From JANXXV01 sp040002435 (GTDB lineage Bacteria > Acidobacteriota > Terriglobia > Bryobacterales > Bryobacteraceae), in the NCBI GenBank assembly GCA_040002435.1, contig JBDUEM010000001.1:1-64000 (forward strand): a DNA stretch of 64,000 nucleotides, given 5' to 3'. Below, piece after piece: positions 55,057-63,039 of this stretch (positions within the stretch are counted from its first letter, which is position 1; each line of letters begins with the position of its first letter). A model generated the notes under the pieces. That model saw only the letters and a program-made list of their open reading frames with translations. It was not told the DNA's origin and did not search any database. The position numbers were made by a program, and so were the translations under genes.

Positions 55057-55366
55057 TGGTGTTCGCAAACAAGCCCGTGCGGACCATTTGTATAAGCGAC
55101 TCCAAGCCTCTGCCAGGGGCTCGGTAATTGAGTCGAAGGTCGAACTGGACTTTACCCGAATGCGATCATCTGGATTGTTCCAAATAGCGAGAATCCGCCG
55201 AAATCCTTTGTCAGGTTGGCCGCCTCACCCATTGGCGCTCCACGCGGTACGAGTTTCCCAGAGGATCTTGTCGGGAGACACGGTTCCATCGAGTTCAACG
55301 AGGATATCGCGACTCGGGCCGTCCGTTCGCATGCCTAACTAAGGTGCGACGAGTATTGTTGCCGGA
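55057..55366 (+). other. 310-bp gene-poor stretch with a possible coding remnant
   Basis: No complete gene is supported. In one forward frame, from about 55137 to the TAA near 55338, the sequence reads like a protein C-terminus (AIIWIVPNSENPPKSFVRL, then HGSIEFNEDIATRAVRSHA), but stops occur just upstream and I see no start. It may be the tail of a deleted gene. A 113-codon frame starting at 55001 overlaps hicB, looks random and is not accepted. Confidence 0.35.
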
Positions 55367-56485
55367 TTAAACTCTCATACTTTCGACCGCTTCCCAATTG
55401 AGAGTGACGCCAAGCCCCGGACCATCCGGCGGGGTTAGAAATCCGTCGGTAATCGGGATTGGGGTGGCAACGCAGTCTGAACTGTAGCGCAGGGGTCCGA
55501 ACGTCTCGCAGGCGTAGGGCAGGTTTCGCACGGTGACTCCGAGATGGGCGCAGGCCGCGGTTCCAATTCCCATTTCCGCCTGGCTGCCGAGAATGCAGGG
55601 GATGCCCACGGAGGCGGCGAACTGGAAAATTGCAGCGGCGGCTTCGAGGCCGCCGGCTTCCACTACGTAGACGTTGAACACGTCGGCGGCCTGGGCGCGG
55701 GCGAGGTCGTAGGCATCGCGCAGCGACTGGCAGCTTTCGTCGGCCATGATGGGCACCGAGGTTCGCTGGCGCAACAGCCGCAGTCCGTCGAGATCGTGGC
55801 GAGGCAGCGGTTGTTCGATCCAGGCGATGCGCGCGATGGCGGCGAAAGCCTCAATGGCTCGCGCGGCCTCGGCGACGGATAACCATGCACCGTTGGCATC
55901 GAGCCGGAGCGGAATGCCCTGCCCTACGGCGGCGGCCACGGCGCGTACGGCGGCGACATCGTCGTCGAGTGCGCGGCCCACTTTCAGCTTGATGGCGTGA
56001 AAGCCGGACTGTATCCCGATGATGGCATCGGCGGCCATCTCTTCGGGTGATTTTTGATAGATGCCCCAGGCGAGGGGGATGCGATCACGCATGCGGCCTC
56101 CGAGCAGTTCGAAGACGGGCGCGCTGTAGTGCTTGCCGGCGAGGTCGAGCAGCGCCATCTCGAAGGCGGCGCGGATGTAGGGCGCGCTTAGCTCTCCTGC
56201 CAGCAGCCGGTCGATGGTTGCGAGGACGCGCGGACGCGCGAGAGTGTCGAGCCCGATGAGTGCCGGAGCGATCAGGTTGGAGGCGGCGTGGCAAAGAGAG
56301 TGGCCGATGCGGGGGAAGGTGATGGAGATCTCACCGAGCCCTTCCAGGCCGGATTCGGTGAGGATGCGGATGATGCCGAACTCGGAGGCGCTGACCGGGT
56401 CGTTCTGGTTCAGTCCGGAGCGGACCGCTTCTTTGCGCGGTGCGCGGATTGGGATCACTTCCACTGCGGCGATGGTGGATTTCAT
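55367..56485 (-). CDS. Mandelate racemase/muconate lactonizing enzyme family, atypical active site, copy 3
   Basis: 372 residues from the ATG at 56485, preferred because GGAGA is 5-6 nt upstream; a start at 56515 would overlap the divergent gene. Barrel motifs are AIKLKVGRALDDD (KxK), RLDANGAWLS (metal Asp), IEQPLPRHD (metal Glu) and MADESCQS (metal Asp). As in the protein at 28027-29127, the sixth-strand base lysine is absent (NVYVVEAGG). Divergent from the acetamidase/formamidase gene with only 24 bp between starts, so they are probably co-regulated. Confidence 0.87.
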   Translation of the reverse strand: MKSTIAAVEVIPIRAPRKEAVRSGLNQNDPVSASEFGIIRILTESGLEGLGEISITFPRIGHSLCHAASNLIAPALIGLDTLARPRVLATIDRLLAGELSAPYIRAAFEMALLDLAGKHYSAPVFELLGGRMRDRIPLAWGIYQKSPEEMAADAIIGIQSGFHAIKLKVGRALDDDVAAVRAVAAAVGQGIPLRLDANGAWLSVAEAARAIEAFAAIARIAWIEQPLPRHDLDGLRLLRQRTSVPIMADESCQSLRDAYDLARAQAADVFNVYVVEAGGLEAAAAIFQFAASVGIPCILGSQAEMGIGTAACAHLGVTVRNLPYACETFGPLRYSSDCVATPIPITDGFLTPPDGPGLGVTLNWEAVESMRV

Positions 56486-56509
56486 GAAAGTCTCCATCAT
56501 ACTGTAGGG

Positions 56510-57415
56510 ATGCAACGAGTCACCCGAGACAAGCTAACGCCCGTATTTGACCGCCGGCTGCCACCGGTTCTGCGAGTGGAACAGGGCGAGGTTTTCCTGG
56601 TGGAGACGGAGGATTCGCGCGGGGGACGGACGCGCGTTCCGGAACATACGACGCCGGAGTTTCTGCTGGCGATGCGCAAGCAGGGATATTACGGAAATCC
56701 GGTGACGGGCCCGATCTTCGTGGAGGGCGCCGAGGCCGGGGATACGCTGGCTGTCCATATCCTCGAACAGAAATGCGACACGCTTGGGTACATGGGCTAC
56801 TGGCCGTTTCTATTCCATCTTGAGGATTACTTCCCGCAGCCCAACACGACCCTGGTGGAGATCCGGGACGGGCATGTGATTTTCGCGGAAGATATCCGGA
56901 TTCCGGTGCGGCCGGTGATCGGGACGATCGGGGTGGTGCCGGCAATGGAGGCGATTTTTTCGGGCAGCATGGGCCGGCATTGCGGCAATGTGGACGTGCA
57001 GGAGATCGCCGCCGGCAGTACGATTTACTTGCCTGTGAATGTGGATGGCGCGCTGTTGTGTTTGGGCGATTGCCACGCGATTCAGAGCGACGGCGAGATT
57101 GGCAGCGTGGAGATGCGGAGCGAGATCACGCTGCGCTGCGAGGTGATCAAGGGCAGAAGTCCGAACATGGTGTGGCCGCGCGTGGAGACGGCCGATTCGC
57201 TGGTGACCATCGGGATCGCGACGCCGCTGGAAGAGGCTGCGCGATTGGCGCTGCGGGAGATGATCTGCTGGATTGGGGAGCTGACCGGCATGAGCAAGCA
57301 TGAAGCTTATCTGCTGGCGGGTTGCGTGGGCGATTGGCGGCCGGGACAGGTGCAGGTGCCGAATTACTCGATGCGGTGCATTTTTCCGAAGGAATATTTA
57401 CGGCAGCGGCGCTGA
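56510..57415 (+). CDS. Acetamidase/formamidase family protein
   Basis: 301 residues from the ATG at 56510; upstream codons in the same frame are antisense to the neighbouring gene. Family blocks are VTGPIFVEGAEAGDTLAVHIL near residue 70, GTIGVVPAME, GRHCGNVDVQEIAAGSTIYLP and LGDCHAIQSDGE. Such enzymes hydrolyse formamide, acetamide or related amides to ammonia and acid. Its stop is 2 bp from the convergent anti-sigma gene. Confidence 0.9.
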   Translation: MQRVTRDKLTPVFDRRLPPVLRVEQGEVFLVETEDSRGGRTRVPEHTTPEFLLAMRKQGYYGNPVTGPIFVEGAEAGDTLAVHILEQKCDTLGYMGYWPFLFHLEDYFPQPNTTLVEIRDGHVIFAEDIRIPVRPVIGTIGVVPAMEAIFSGSMGRHCGNVDVQEIAAGSTIYLPVNVDGALLCLGDCHAIQSDGEIGSVEMRSEITLRCEVIKGRSPNMVWPRVETADSLVTIGIATPLEEAARLALREMICWIGELTGMSKHEAYLLAGCVGDWRPGQVQVPNYSMRCIFPKEYLRQRR

Positions 57416-57416
57416 G

Positions 57417-58121
57417 CTATTTGAGATCGAGGCGGAACTCATAGTCTGAGATCTTTGTGTTTTCACCGCCGGTAGCGGAGGCTCCGAACAAGACCAGCTT
57501 GTATATTCCCGGCTGCAGCCCGCGGGCAGGCACCAGGATGGTCACCGGCTGTCCGGGTGGCGGCGGGGGAACGGCTACCGCAAATTGAACGCGGCCGCCG
57601 GAATTCTGCAATACGCAGTGATAGGCGGGGAAGCTTGGTCCCGGAGTGATGTCGAATGTAACTCCGAAAAATGGTGTCTCGCGCGGCACTACGATCGCAC
57701 GCGCTTCACCCCTGGACACGCCGGTGAGGGGAAAGGTGGGAAGCGACCGCGCTTCATTGCCCACCTGCGCCCTTTGCGCCAATTCCGGCATGAGGATGAA
57801 ACCCTGGTAGAGCGCGAGGACTCCAAGGCTGCACACGGCCAGTGAGGGCGCCCAGGCCCAGGGCTTCCTCCACGATTCCGCGAGAGACGTCCACCACGGC
57901 AGGGCGGGCGCGGTGCTGCCTGCTTCCGCACGTTCTTCGCGGAAGACCTGGCGCGCATTGGCAATAAACAACGTCGATGATTCCAGATCGGCGGCGCACT
58001 GAGTGCAGACGAAGAAGTGCTCTTCGAAGGCCTTCAATTCGGCGCCGGACAATTCGTGGAGAAGATATCTCTCCACCGCTTGTACGTTTACCGCCTCAGT
58101 GTGTTCCATCCCACTCCTCAT
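57417..58121 (-). CDS. Transmembrane anti-sigma factor (zf-HC2 type)
   Basis: 234 residues. N-terminal zinc-binding anti-sigma domain with EEHFFVCTQCAADLE (H-x3-C-x2-C). One transmembrane helix around residues 100-120 (PSLAVCSLGVLALYQGFIL) is followed by a periplasmic C-terminal beta domain of about 110 residues containing PPPPPGQPVTI. Overlaps the upstream sigma gene by 4 bp (ATGA). By family it holds the sigma factor inactive until a periplasmic signal or proteolysis releases it. Confidence 0.85.
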   Translation of the reverse strand: MRSGMEHTEAVNVQAVERYLLHELSGAELKAFEEHFFVCTQCAADLESSTLFIANARQVFREERAEAGSTAPALPWWTSLAESWRKPWAWAPSLAVCSLGVLALYQGFILMPELAQRAQVGNEARSLPTFPLTGVSRGEARAIVVPRETPFFGVTFDITPGPSFPAYHCVLQNSGGRVQFAVAVPPPPPGQPVTILVPARGLQPGIYKLVLFGASATGGENTKISDYEFRLDLK

Positions 58122-58846
58122 CTTCCCACCGCAGCTGCAAGCACTGTCCTGAACCGAAGCTTGGCGCGGTGCACGAGAACGCGGAGATAGTCGCGATCGA
58201 CGCCCATCTCCGTGCAGATCTCGTCCTTATCGGCTTCATCCAGGAAGACGCGGCGGAGCAATCGCCGATCCTTTTCCTCGAGGTCGTTGAGGATCGTTTT
58301 CACGAGTTGTTTGGATTCCTGCGTGACGGCGTTCTGTTCGGGATTCAAGCTCTCATCGGCCGGATCCGGGGCCGTTACCGGTATCTGCTCATGGCGCACA
58401 TGGGATCGAAGAAACTCCAGGCAGACGTTGTTACAGATGCCGATGAGGAATGCGGGCAGGCTGGCCGGATTGTCGAGAGTTTTGCCCGAGCGAAAGTAGG
58501 TGAGGACGCGGAGGAACGTCTCCTGCCGGGCGTCTTCGATGAGTTGAGGGGAGCGCAAGCGTGAGGCCAGTTTCAAAGAGAGCGGCCGGCTGAAGGTTCC
58601 CGCAAGATACTCTTCCGCCGTCTGGTCCCGGTCTCGCAGCGCGATCAGGAGTTTCTCGTCGAACACCACCTCCGTTCGCCTCCTGGAGTACAGCGTACCA
58701 GTGCCGGCCTGCTGGTCCGGTTGGTTTTCTTCCGAATAGAAGGGCGCCGGTTGTTGTTTTCGGGTTACCGTCCGCGCGAAGTCCAGGGGCCAGGATTGCC
58801 GGACCGTACAAGCCATTTTTCTATCCTCCGATTTGAGGGAAGCCAT
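58118..58846 (-). CDS. ECF RNA polymerase sigma factor
   Basis: 242 residues (or 232 from the second ATG at 58816). Region 2 contains LIEDARQETFLRVLTYFR, and region 4 has DKDEICTEMGVDRDYLRVLVHRAKLRFR, with the usual helix-turn-helix. The N-terminal extension of about 60 residues is unusual for ECF factors. Directs polymerase to a small regulon; the adjacent membrane anti-sigma factor controls it. Divergent from the hypothetical/CHAT operon. Confidence 0.9.
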   Translation of the reverse strand: MASLKSEDRKMACTVRQSWPLDFARTVTRKQQPAPFYSEENQPDQQAGTGTLYSRRRTEVVFDEKLLIALRDRDQTAEEYLAGTFSRPLSLKLASRLRSPQLIEDARQETFLRVLTYFRSGKTLDNPASLPAFLIGICNNVCLEFLRSHVRHEQIPVTAPDPADESLNPEQNAVTQESKQLVKTILNDLEEKDRRLLRRVFLDEADKDEICTEMGVDRDYLRVLVHRAKLRFRTVLAAAVGR

Positions 58847-58949
58847 AATTCATCCATTCCCCACCCGCAACGCCCGGCGTGTTTTATTATCGTTTCGCCG
58901 GCGCCATTCTACTCCGTGGATATAGTGAGGCGCGGCTAGAAATCGTTTC

Positions 58950-58963
58950 ACTTTTGCAAAAGT
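58950..58963. promoter_or_regulatory. Perfect 14-bp palindrome in the sigma/CHAT divergent region
   Basis: ACTTTTGCAAAAGT at 58950-58963 is its own reverse complement. It lies in the 170-bp AT-rich gap (58847-59016) between the sigma operon and the hypothetical/CHAT operon, 53 bp before the plus-strand ATG. A dimeric regulator site is the simplest reading; no binding protein is identified. Confidence 0.5.
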
Positions 58964-59016
58964 TATTAGTAAACTCATTGTTTCAAGCGAAGGCGCGTAT
59001 TTGAAAGGGGGATAGA

Positions 59017-59880
59017 ATGTCACAATCCGCTGCGGACGAGACGAACCCGTTTCTCCGGCGATTTGTTTTCCATGGCAACGCGGCAGCTGCCGGAGTTGTC
59101 CTGACAAAGATAGGGAAGATCCCGCAAGACAAGCCGATTCCTGTTCACGGCCAGAGCGCACTGCCTGTTACGGGCGGGCACTCCGAATCGTTTGTCGCGG
59201 GCTCGGACCCCTCGTTCGCAGGAATTTTCTCCTACGGAGAATGCCGGACGCAAGTGGACGGCGTGCTCAGGGAGCAAACGGCAACCACCACTCTCCGGGT
59301 CTCGCTGGAGAAAATTCGCCTGATCAACCGGCCGTCCGACGATGAAGATCCGCATCCCCGCGATATTGAGTTTGTGGCCAGCGCCCTATCGCTGCAAATG
59401 CGGTCCACTCATGGAGCGCAGGGGCAGCCGAGCATCGAGTTTGTAGAAAAACCGAAATTCGAAGGAATGTTTCTCGAGGGCCGGCCGATCCACCTGGAAC
59501 TGCGGCCGCAGTTTCTGGAACTGACGCGGATGGCGGATCTGGAAAAGCGATTCAAGGAAGACAGGAACTTCTTTTCAGATTGCCGTCTCTGGTTCATGCG
59601 TGGGCCGCGGCAACCTAAGCCATCGTTTGGAAAAAACATTCCGCGCGTCAACGGATACGCGGTGTCTTCGATTGTCCGCAGCATCCGGTGGGGCAACGAG
59701 GCGATCGAGGGACACATCCTGCGGCGCAAGGGGTTCGGAGCCATCTACTTTGGCGAGGTGCTGATTAACGAATACAACCGGAGGCTGACACTGGTTCGGG
59801 TGCAGATGGGTTCGCAAAACGAACTCCGGGGCGCGTTCGTGGAAGGCGATGCCAACGGCAGTTGGTGGCCGCCAAGCTAA
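59017..59880 (+). CDS. Hypothetical protein upstream of the CHAT gene
   Basis: 287 residues, not assigned to a family. The ATG is preceded by a strong AAAGGGGG site. No signal peptide. N-terminal half is beta-rich (FLRRFVFHGNAAAAGVVLTKIG, SLPVTGG-type turns), the centre contains a mixed segment with DLEKRFKEDRNFF, and the C-terminal part reads AIEGHILRRKGFGAIYFGEVLINEYNRRLTLVRVQMGS, probably a beta-sandwich. It is separated by 9 bp from the CHAT gene, so co-expression is nearly certain; it may be the protease's substrate, adaptor or effector. Confidence 0.75.
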   Translation: MSQSAADETNPFLRRFVFHGNAAAAGVVLTKIGKIPQDKPIPVHGQSALPVTGGHSESFVAGSDPSFAGIFSYGECRTQVDGVLREQTATTTLRVSLEKIRLINRPSDDEDPHPRDIEFVASALSLQMRSTHGAQGQPSIEFVEKPKFEGMFLEGRPIHLELRPQFLELTRMADLEKRFKEDRNFFSDCRLWFMRGPRQPKPSFGKNIPRVNGYAVSSIVRSIRWGNEAIEGHILRRKGFGAIYFGEVLINEYNRRLTLVRVQMGSQNELRGAFVEGDANGSWWPPS

Positions 59881-59889
59881 ACTGCATTC

Positions 59890-62328
59890 ATGAAGCTCGT
59901 GCTGGCACTATGCCTTGTGTCCGCAGGCTGCAACCGCCACTCCGGCCCGTCGCCTGAAGTCGAGTTTGAACGAGCCAACGCAGCCTTTCGCCGGGGCGAC
60001 CTGGCCCAGGCGAGGGACGAGGCGCATTCCGCTGCGCAGCGCTATCCTGCGACGTCCAGCTATCACTGGCGGTTCCGCCTGCTGGAAGCCGAGGCCCTGC
60101 TATACAAGGGCGAGCGCCAGGCGGCTGCGGCGATTCTGGCCGAGCATCCTCCCGATGGGGATGCCTTCTTTCAAGTGGACGCGCGCCGCGACATGCTGCA
60201 GGGATACATGCTGACAAGGGGATCCCAAGCCGAGGCCGCGAAGTTATTGAATGAGGCGCACCGCAAGGCTTCCTCCCATGGATTCTCCGGCCTGCTGGGG
60301 GAAATCGAGGTGCTGCAAGGCATGGGGATGGTTGCGGCGGGTCATCCGGACGAAGCCCGACTGTTGTTCCTGTCCGCGCGAGAGCGGGCGGTGCAGCAGC
60401 ACGACCCATATCACGAAGCCATTTCTCTTCTCGACCTGGGGATGCTGAGCAAGAGCAAGTCGCGCTTTGATGAAGCTCTCGGCTGGTTTGAGCAGGCATT
60501 GGCTCGCGCGAGGGTGTCCGGTTCCGGAACCTTGATTGCGGCCGTTCTCAATAACGCCGCTATGTGCCACACACAATTAGGCAATTTCGCCGAAGCCAAT
60601 AAACGGCGGCAGGAAGCGGTCGAGCGGCTGGGATCCAGTGAGGTGAAAGCGGTACGGCGCGACATCTTCGGGGAGATGGGGCGCACCTATTCCGGGCAGG
60701 GAGATCAGCTTAAGGCGATCGAGTGTTACCGGCAAGCGCTGGCGATCGCGAGGGAATTTCCCGGTTCCGAGGAAGTCCGCAGATTGAATAATAATCTGTC
60801 GGCGGCGCTTGCAGCGGCCGGGAACTGGGAGGCGGCCGAACAAGCGAATCTGAAAGAGCTCTCGCTGGCGAAAGACGCGCGGGCCACTGGCTATGCCAGC
60901 CTGAACTCGGCGGTGATTGCAGCGGGGCGAGGGCGCATGGACGAGGCCATTGCGAATTACAGGAAGGCGATGCAAGCCGCTCCGGGCGAGCCCGCCGTCC
61001 TTTGGCAATCGCATGCAGGGTTGGGCCAGACGTATGCCCAAATGGGGAAGAAGCCGCTGGCAAGAGAAGAATTCGAGACGGCGCTGCAGGTGATTGAACA
61101 GAATCGGGCGGAGTTGTCGCGCGATGACTACAAGATTACGTTCTTATCCCGGCTGATCCATTTCTATCAGGAATACGTGGAGGCGCTGGTGGCCAGTGGA
61201 GCAACGGAGAAAGCGCTCGAAGTCGCGGATTCCAGCAGGGCTCGAATCCTGATGGAGAAGCTTTCGCTGACCCCGGCGCCCCGATCCCGTTCCGCATCCT
61301 ATCAGTCATTCGCGAAGCGATCGGGAAGCGTGCTGCTTTTTTACTGGCTTGCACCCACAAATTCTTATCTATGGGTAGTATCAGCGGCAAAGGTGAAATG
61401 TTTTCCGCTGCCGCCGGCAGCTGAAATCCAGGCCCTGGTGCAGCAGTATCGCGCGTTCCTCGAAGACGGGGTGCGAGACCCCTTGCAAACGGAGAGCGCG
61501 GCGGGGGCGCGGCTGTTTCAGATACTGATTGCTCCAGCGGCTGGACTGATTCCGGCCGGTTCGCGGATTGTGCTGGTGCCTGACGGTCCGCTGCACCTGC
61601 TGAATTTTGAAACTCTGCCTGTGTATGGCGCGAAGGCTCACTACTGGATTGAAGACGCAACTGTGACCATTGCTCCTTCGCTGGGCCTGCTGGCCGCGGC
61701 GGCGCCTGAGAAGCCCGTACTGCCCGCGTCCTTATTGATTATCGGCGATCCGCTTTATGCAGGAACGCCTTATCCACCGCTGCAGTTTGCCTCGACGGAG
61801 ATCAACAAACTCCGCGGCCGGTTTCCTGCGGCGAAGAAGACATTCCTTAGCAAAGCCGATGCGACTCCGGACAGCTACCGTGGAGCAGATCCGCAGCAAT
61901 TCTCGCTGATCCATTTCAGCGCCCATGCCGACGTGAACGCCGGAAGCCCGCTGGACTCCGCGATTATTCTGTCTCCGAAGGCCGCGCGCTTCAAGCTGTA
62001 CACCCGCGACATCATGGAGCAGCCGCTGCACGCGGACCTGGTGACCATTTCCGCCTGCAAGAGCGCCGGCTCCCGTGCTTATGCCGGCGAAGGCATTGTC
62101 GGGCTGGCATGGTCGTTCCTGCGGTCCGGCGCACGCAGTGTCATCGCGGGGCTTTGGGATGTAGACGACAGCTCCAGCGCAGGGATGATGGACGGTCTGT
62201 ACGGAGCCATCGAATCCGGTCAGAGCCCGGTGGATGCGCTGCGGACGGCAAAGCTGGCGATGATCCACTCGGAAGGGGCATACCGGAAGCCGTATTATTG
62301 GGCGCCGTTCCAGGTTTACACGCGATAA
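59890..62328 (+). CDS. TPR-CHAT caspase-like protein, predicted lipoprotein
   Basis: 812 residues. Residues 1-14 end VSAGC, a short lipobox-like signal, placing the mature protein at a membrane surface. Residues about 25-450 contain TPR units (NAAFRRGDLAQARDEAHSAA, AVLNNAAMCHTQLGNFAEA, LGMLSKSKSRFDEALGWFE, CYRQALAIAREF). The CHAT domain follows from about 480: His679 in HFSAHADVN and Cys723 in VTISACKSAG form the caspase-like dyad, with VGLAWSFLRSGARSVIAGLWDVDD at the end. By family it is a cysteine peptidase of clan CD (HetF-like). Linked to an ECF sigma/anti-sigma pair, which suggests regulated proteolysis. Confidence 0.9.
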   Translation: MKLVLALCLVSAGCNRHSGPSPEVEFERANAAFRRGDLAQARDEAHSAAQRYPATSSYHWRFRLLEAEALLYKGERQAAAAILAEHPPDGDAFFQVDARRDMLQGYMLTRGSQAEAAKLLNEAHRKASSHGFSGLLGEIEVLQGMGMVAAGHPDEARLLFLSARERAVQQHDPYHEAISLLDLGMLSKSKSRFDEALGWFEQALARARVSGSGTLIAAVLNNAAMCHTQLGNFAEANKRRQEAVERLGSSEVKAVRRDIFGEMGRTYSGQGDQLKAIECYRQALAIAREFPGSEEVRRLNNNLSAALAAAGNWEAAEQANLKELSLAKDARATGYASLNSAVIAAGRGRMDEAIANYRKAMQAAPGEPAVLWQSHAGLGQTYAQMGKKPLAREEFETALQVIEQNRAELSRDDYKITFLSRLIHFYQEYVEALVASGATEKALEVADSSRARILMEKLSLTPAPRSRSASYQSFAKRSGSVLLFYWLAPTNSYLWVVSAAKVKCFPLPPAAEIQALVQQYRAFLEDGVRDPLQTESAAGARLFQILIAPAAGLIPAGSRIVLVPDGPLHLLNFETLPVYGAKAHYWIEDATVTIAPSLGLLAAAAPEKPVLPASLLIIGDPLYAGTPYPPLQFASTEINKLRGRFPAAKKTFLSKADATPDSYRGADPQQFSLIHFSAHADVNAGSPLDSAIILSPKAARFKLYTRDIMEQPLHADLVTISACKSAGSRAYAGEGIVGLAWSFLRSGARSVIAGLWDVDDSSSAGMMDGLYGAIESGQSPVDALRTAKLAMIHSEGAYRKPYYWAPFQVYTR

Positions 62329-62342
62329 TGCTGAAGGTCAGA

Positions 62343-62588
62343 TCATGCGCTGACCTGTTTGAGGACAGGAACGAGATTCAGTGAATGCCGGTCCCGTGCG
62401 AAGACGGTTGCGCGCGCCCCTGGCTTGTCAAACCGGTAGCTCATGCGCGTTACCGGCCCAACAATGGTTAACGACGTGCGGCCGATATATTCGAATACGA
62501 CGGTCCTGACCGGCTCCGGTGCGGGTGCCGTGGCGACGGATCTATCGGCTCTTGTCTCTTCTATTCTCGTTCTTCCGCAACAACTCAT
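62343..62588 (-). CDS. Small Cys-rich N-terminal protein ('MSCCGR...')
   Basis: 81 residues. Begins MSCCGRTR and continues with FEYIGRTSLTIVGPVTRMSYRF, then RDRHSLNLVPVL. I know similar short 'MxCCGQ' proteins from diverse bacteria, usually uncharacterised; the CC pair may bind metal. The start lies 47 bp inside the end of the DUF1360 gene, so the two are translationally linked. Convergent with the CHAT gene, 14 bp away. Confidence 0.7.
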   Translation of the reverse strand: MSCCGRTRIEETRADRSVATAPAPEPVRTVVFEYIGRTSLTIVGPVTRMSYRFDKPGARATVFARDRHSLNLVPVLKQVSA

Positions 62589-62967
62589 ACTCCACCTCCA
62601 TTAGTGTTTCGACGGGGTCTTCCAGATAAGCCGGGGCGCGGGGAGCTGTGATCCGCTCCAGCAGAATGGCCGCGCCGGAGAGTGCGGGCCAGATGATAAA
62701 TACTTCCCGCCACCCTCTTCCAAGCAGCAGGGCGAAGGGAGCCGCGATCCAGAGACTCAAACAGTAAAAGCAATCGAGCAACTCAGCCAGAACCGCTCTC
62801 ATTCGCGCCGCGCGGCCCATTGGCAGGGCAGAGACGGGCACGGGCCCGGCATGGATGAATCGCCGCAATTTGTAGATGCACTTGAAGGGTCCGTCTTCCG
62901 TGCTGAGCAGATGAGTGATCCGCCAGACGGAGAGGACGCAGATGAGGAACCAGCAAAGTACTGTCAT
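62542..62967 (-). CDS. DUF1360 membrane protein
   Basis: 141 residues from the ATG at 62967, where a hydrophobic start is reached (TVLCWFLICVLSVWRITHLL); a start at 63018 would add 17 residues. LLDCFYCLSLWIAAPFALLLG carries a CxxC in a second transmembrane helix, the DUF1360 hallmark. Integral membrane protein of unknown function. Lies between the secreted C-terminal-truncated gene upstream and the Cys-rich small gene downstream, all on the minus strand. Confidence 0.78.
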   Translation of the reverse strand: MTVLCWFLICVLSVWRITHLLSTEDGPFKCIYKLRRFIHAGPVPVSALPMGRAARMRAVLAELLDCFYCLSLWIAAPFALLLGRGWREVFIIWPALSGAAILLERITAPRAPAYLEDPVETLMEVEYELLRKNENRRDKSR

Positions 62968-63039
62968 GGTAAGAATCGCCTCCCGCCCGGCTGGATAGCC
63001 GGGACAGGAGGCCCTCAAATTTCGGCGCTTTCGCGACCG

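Noticed and set aside
55001..55342. 113-codon frame after hicB
   Set aside because: Starts inside hicB, no ribosome-binding site and no protein-like pattern.
57417..62328. Type III-E CRISPR (Craspase) locus
   Set aside because: A TPR-CHAT protein and a sigma factor are present, but there is no gRAMP effector, Cas1 or repeat array, and the CHAT protein appears to be a lipoprotein.
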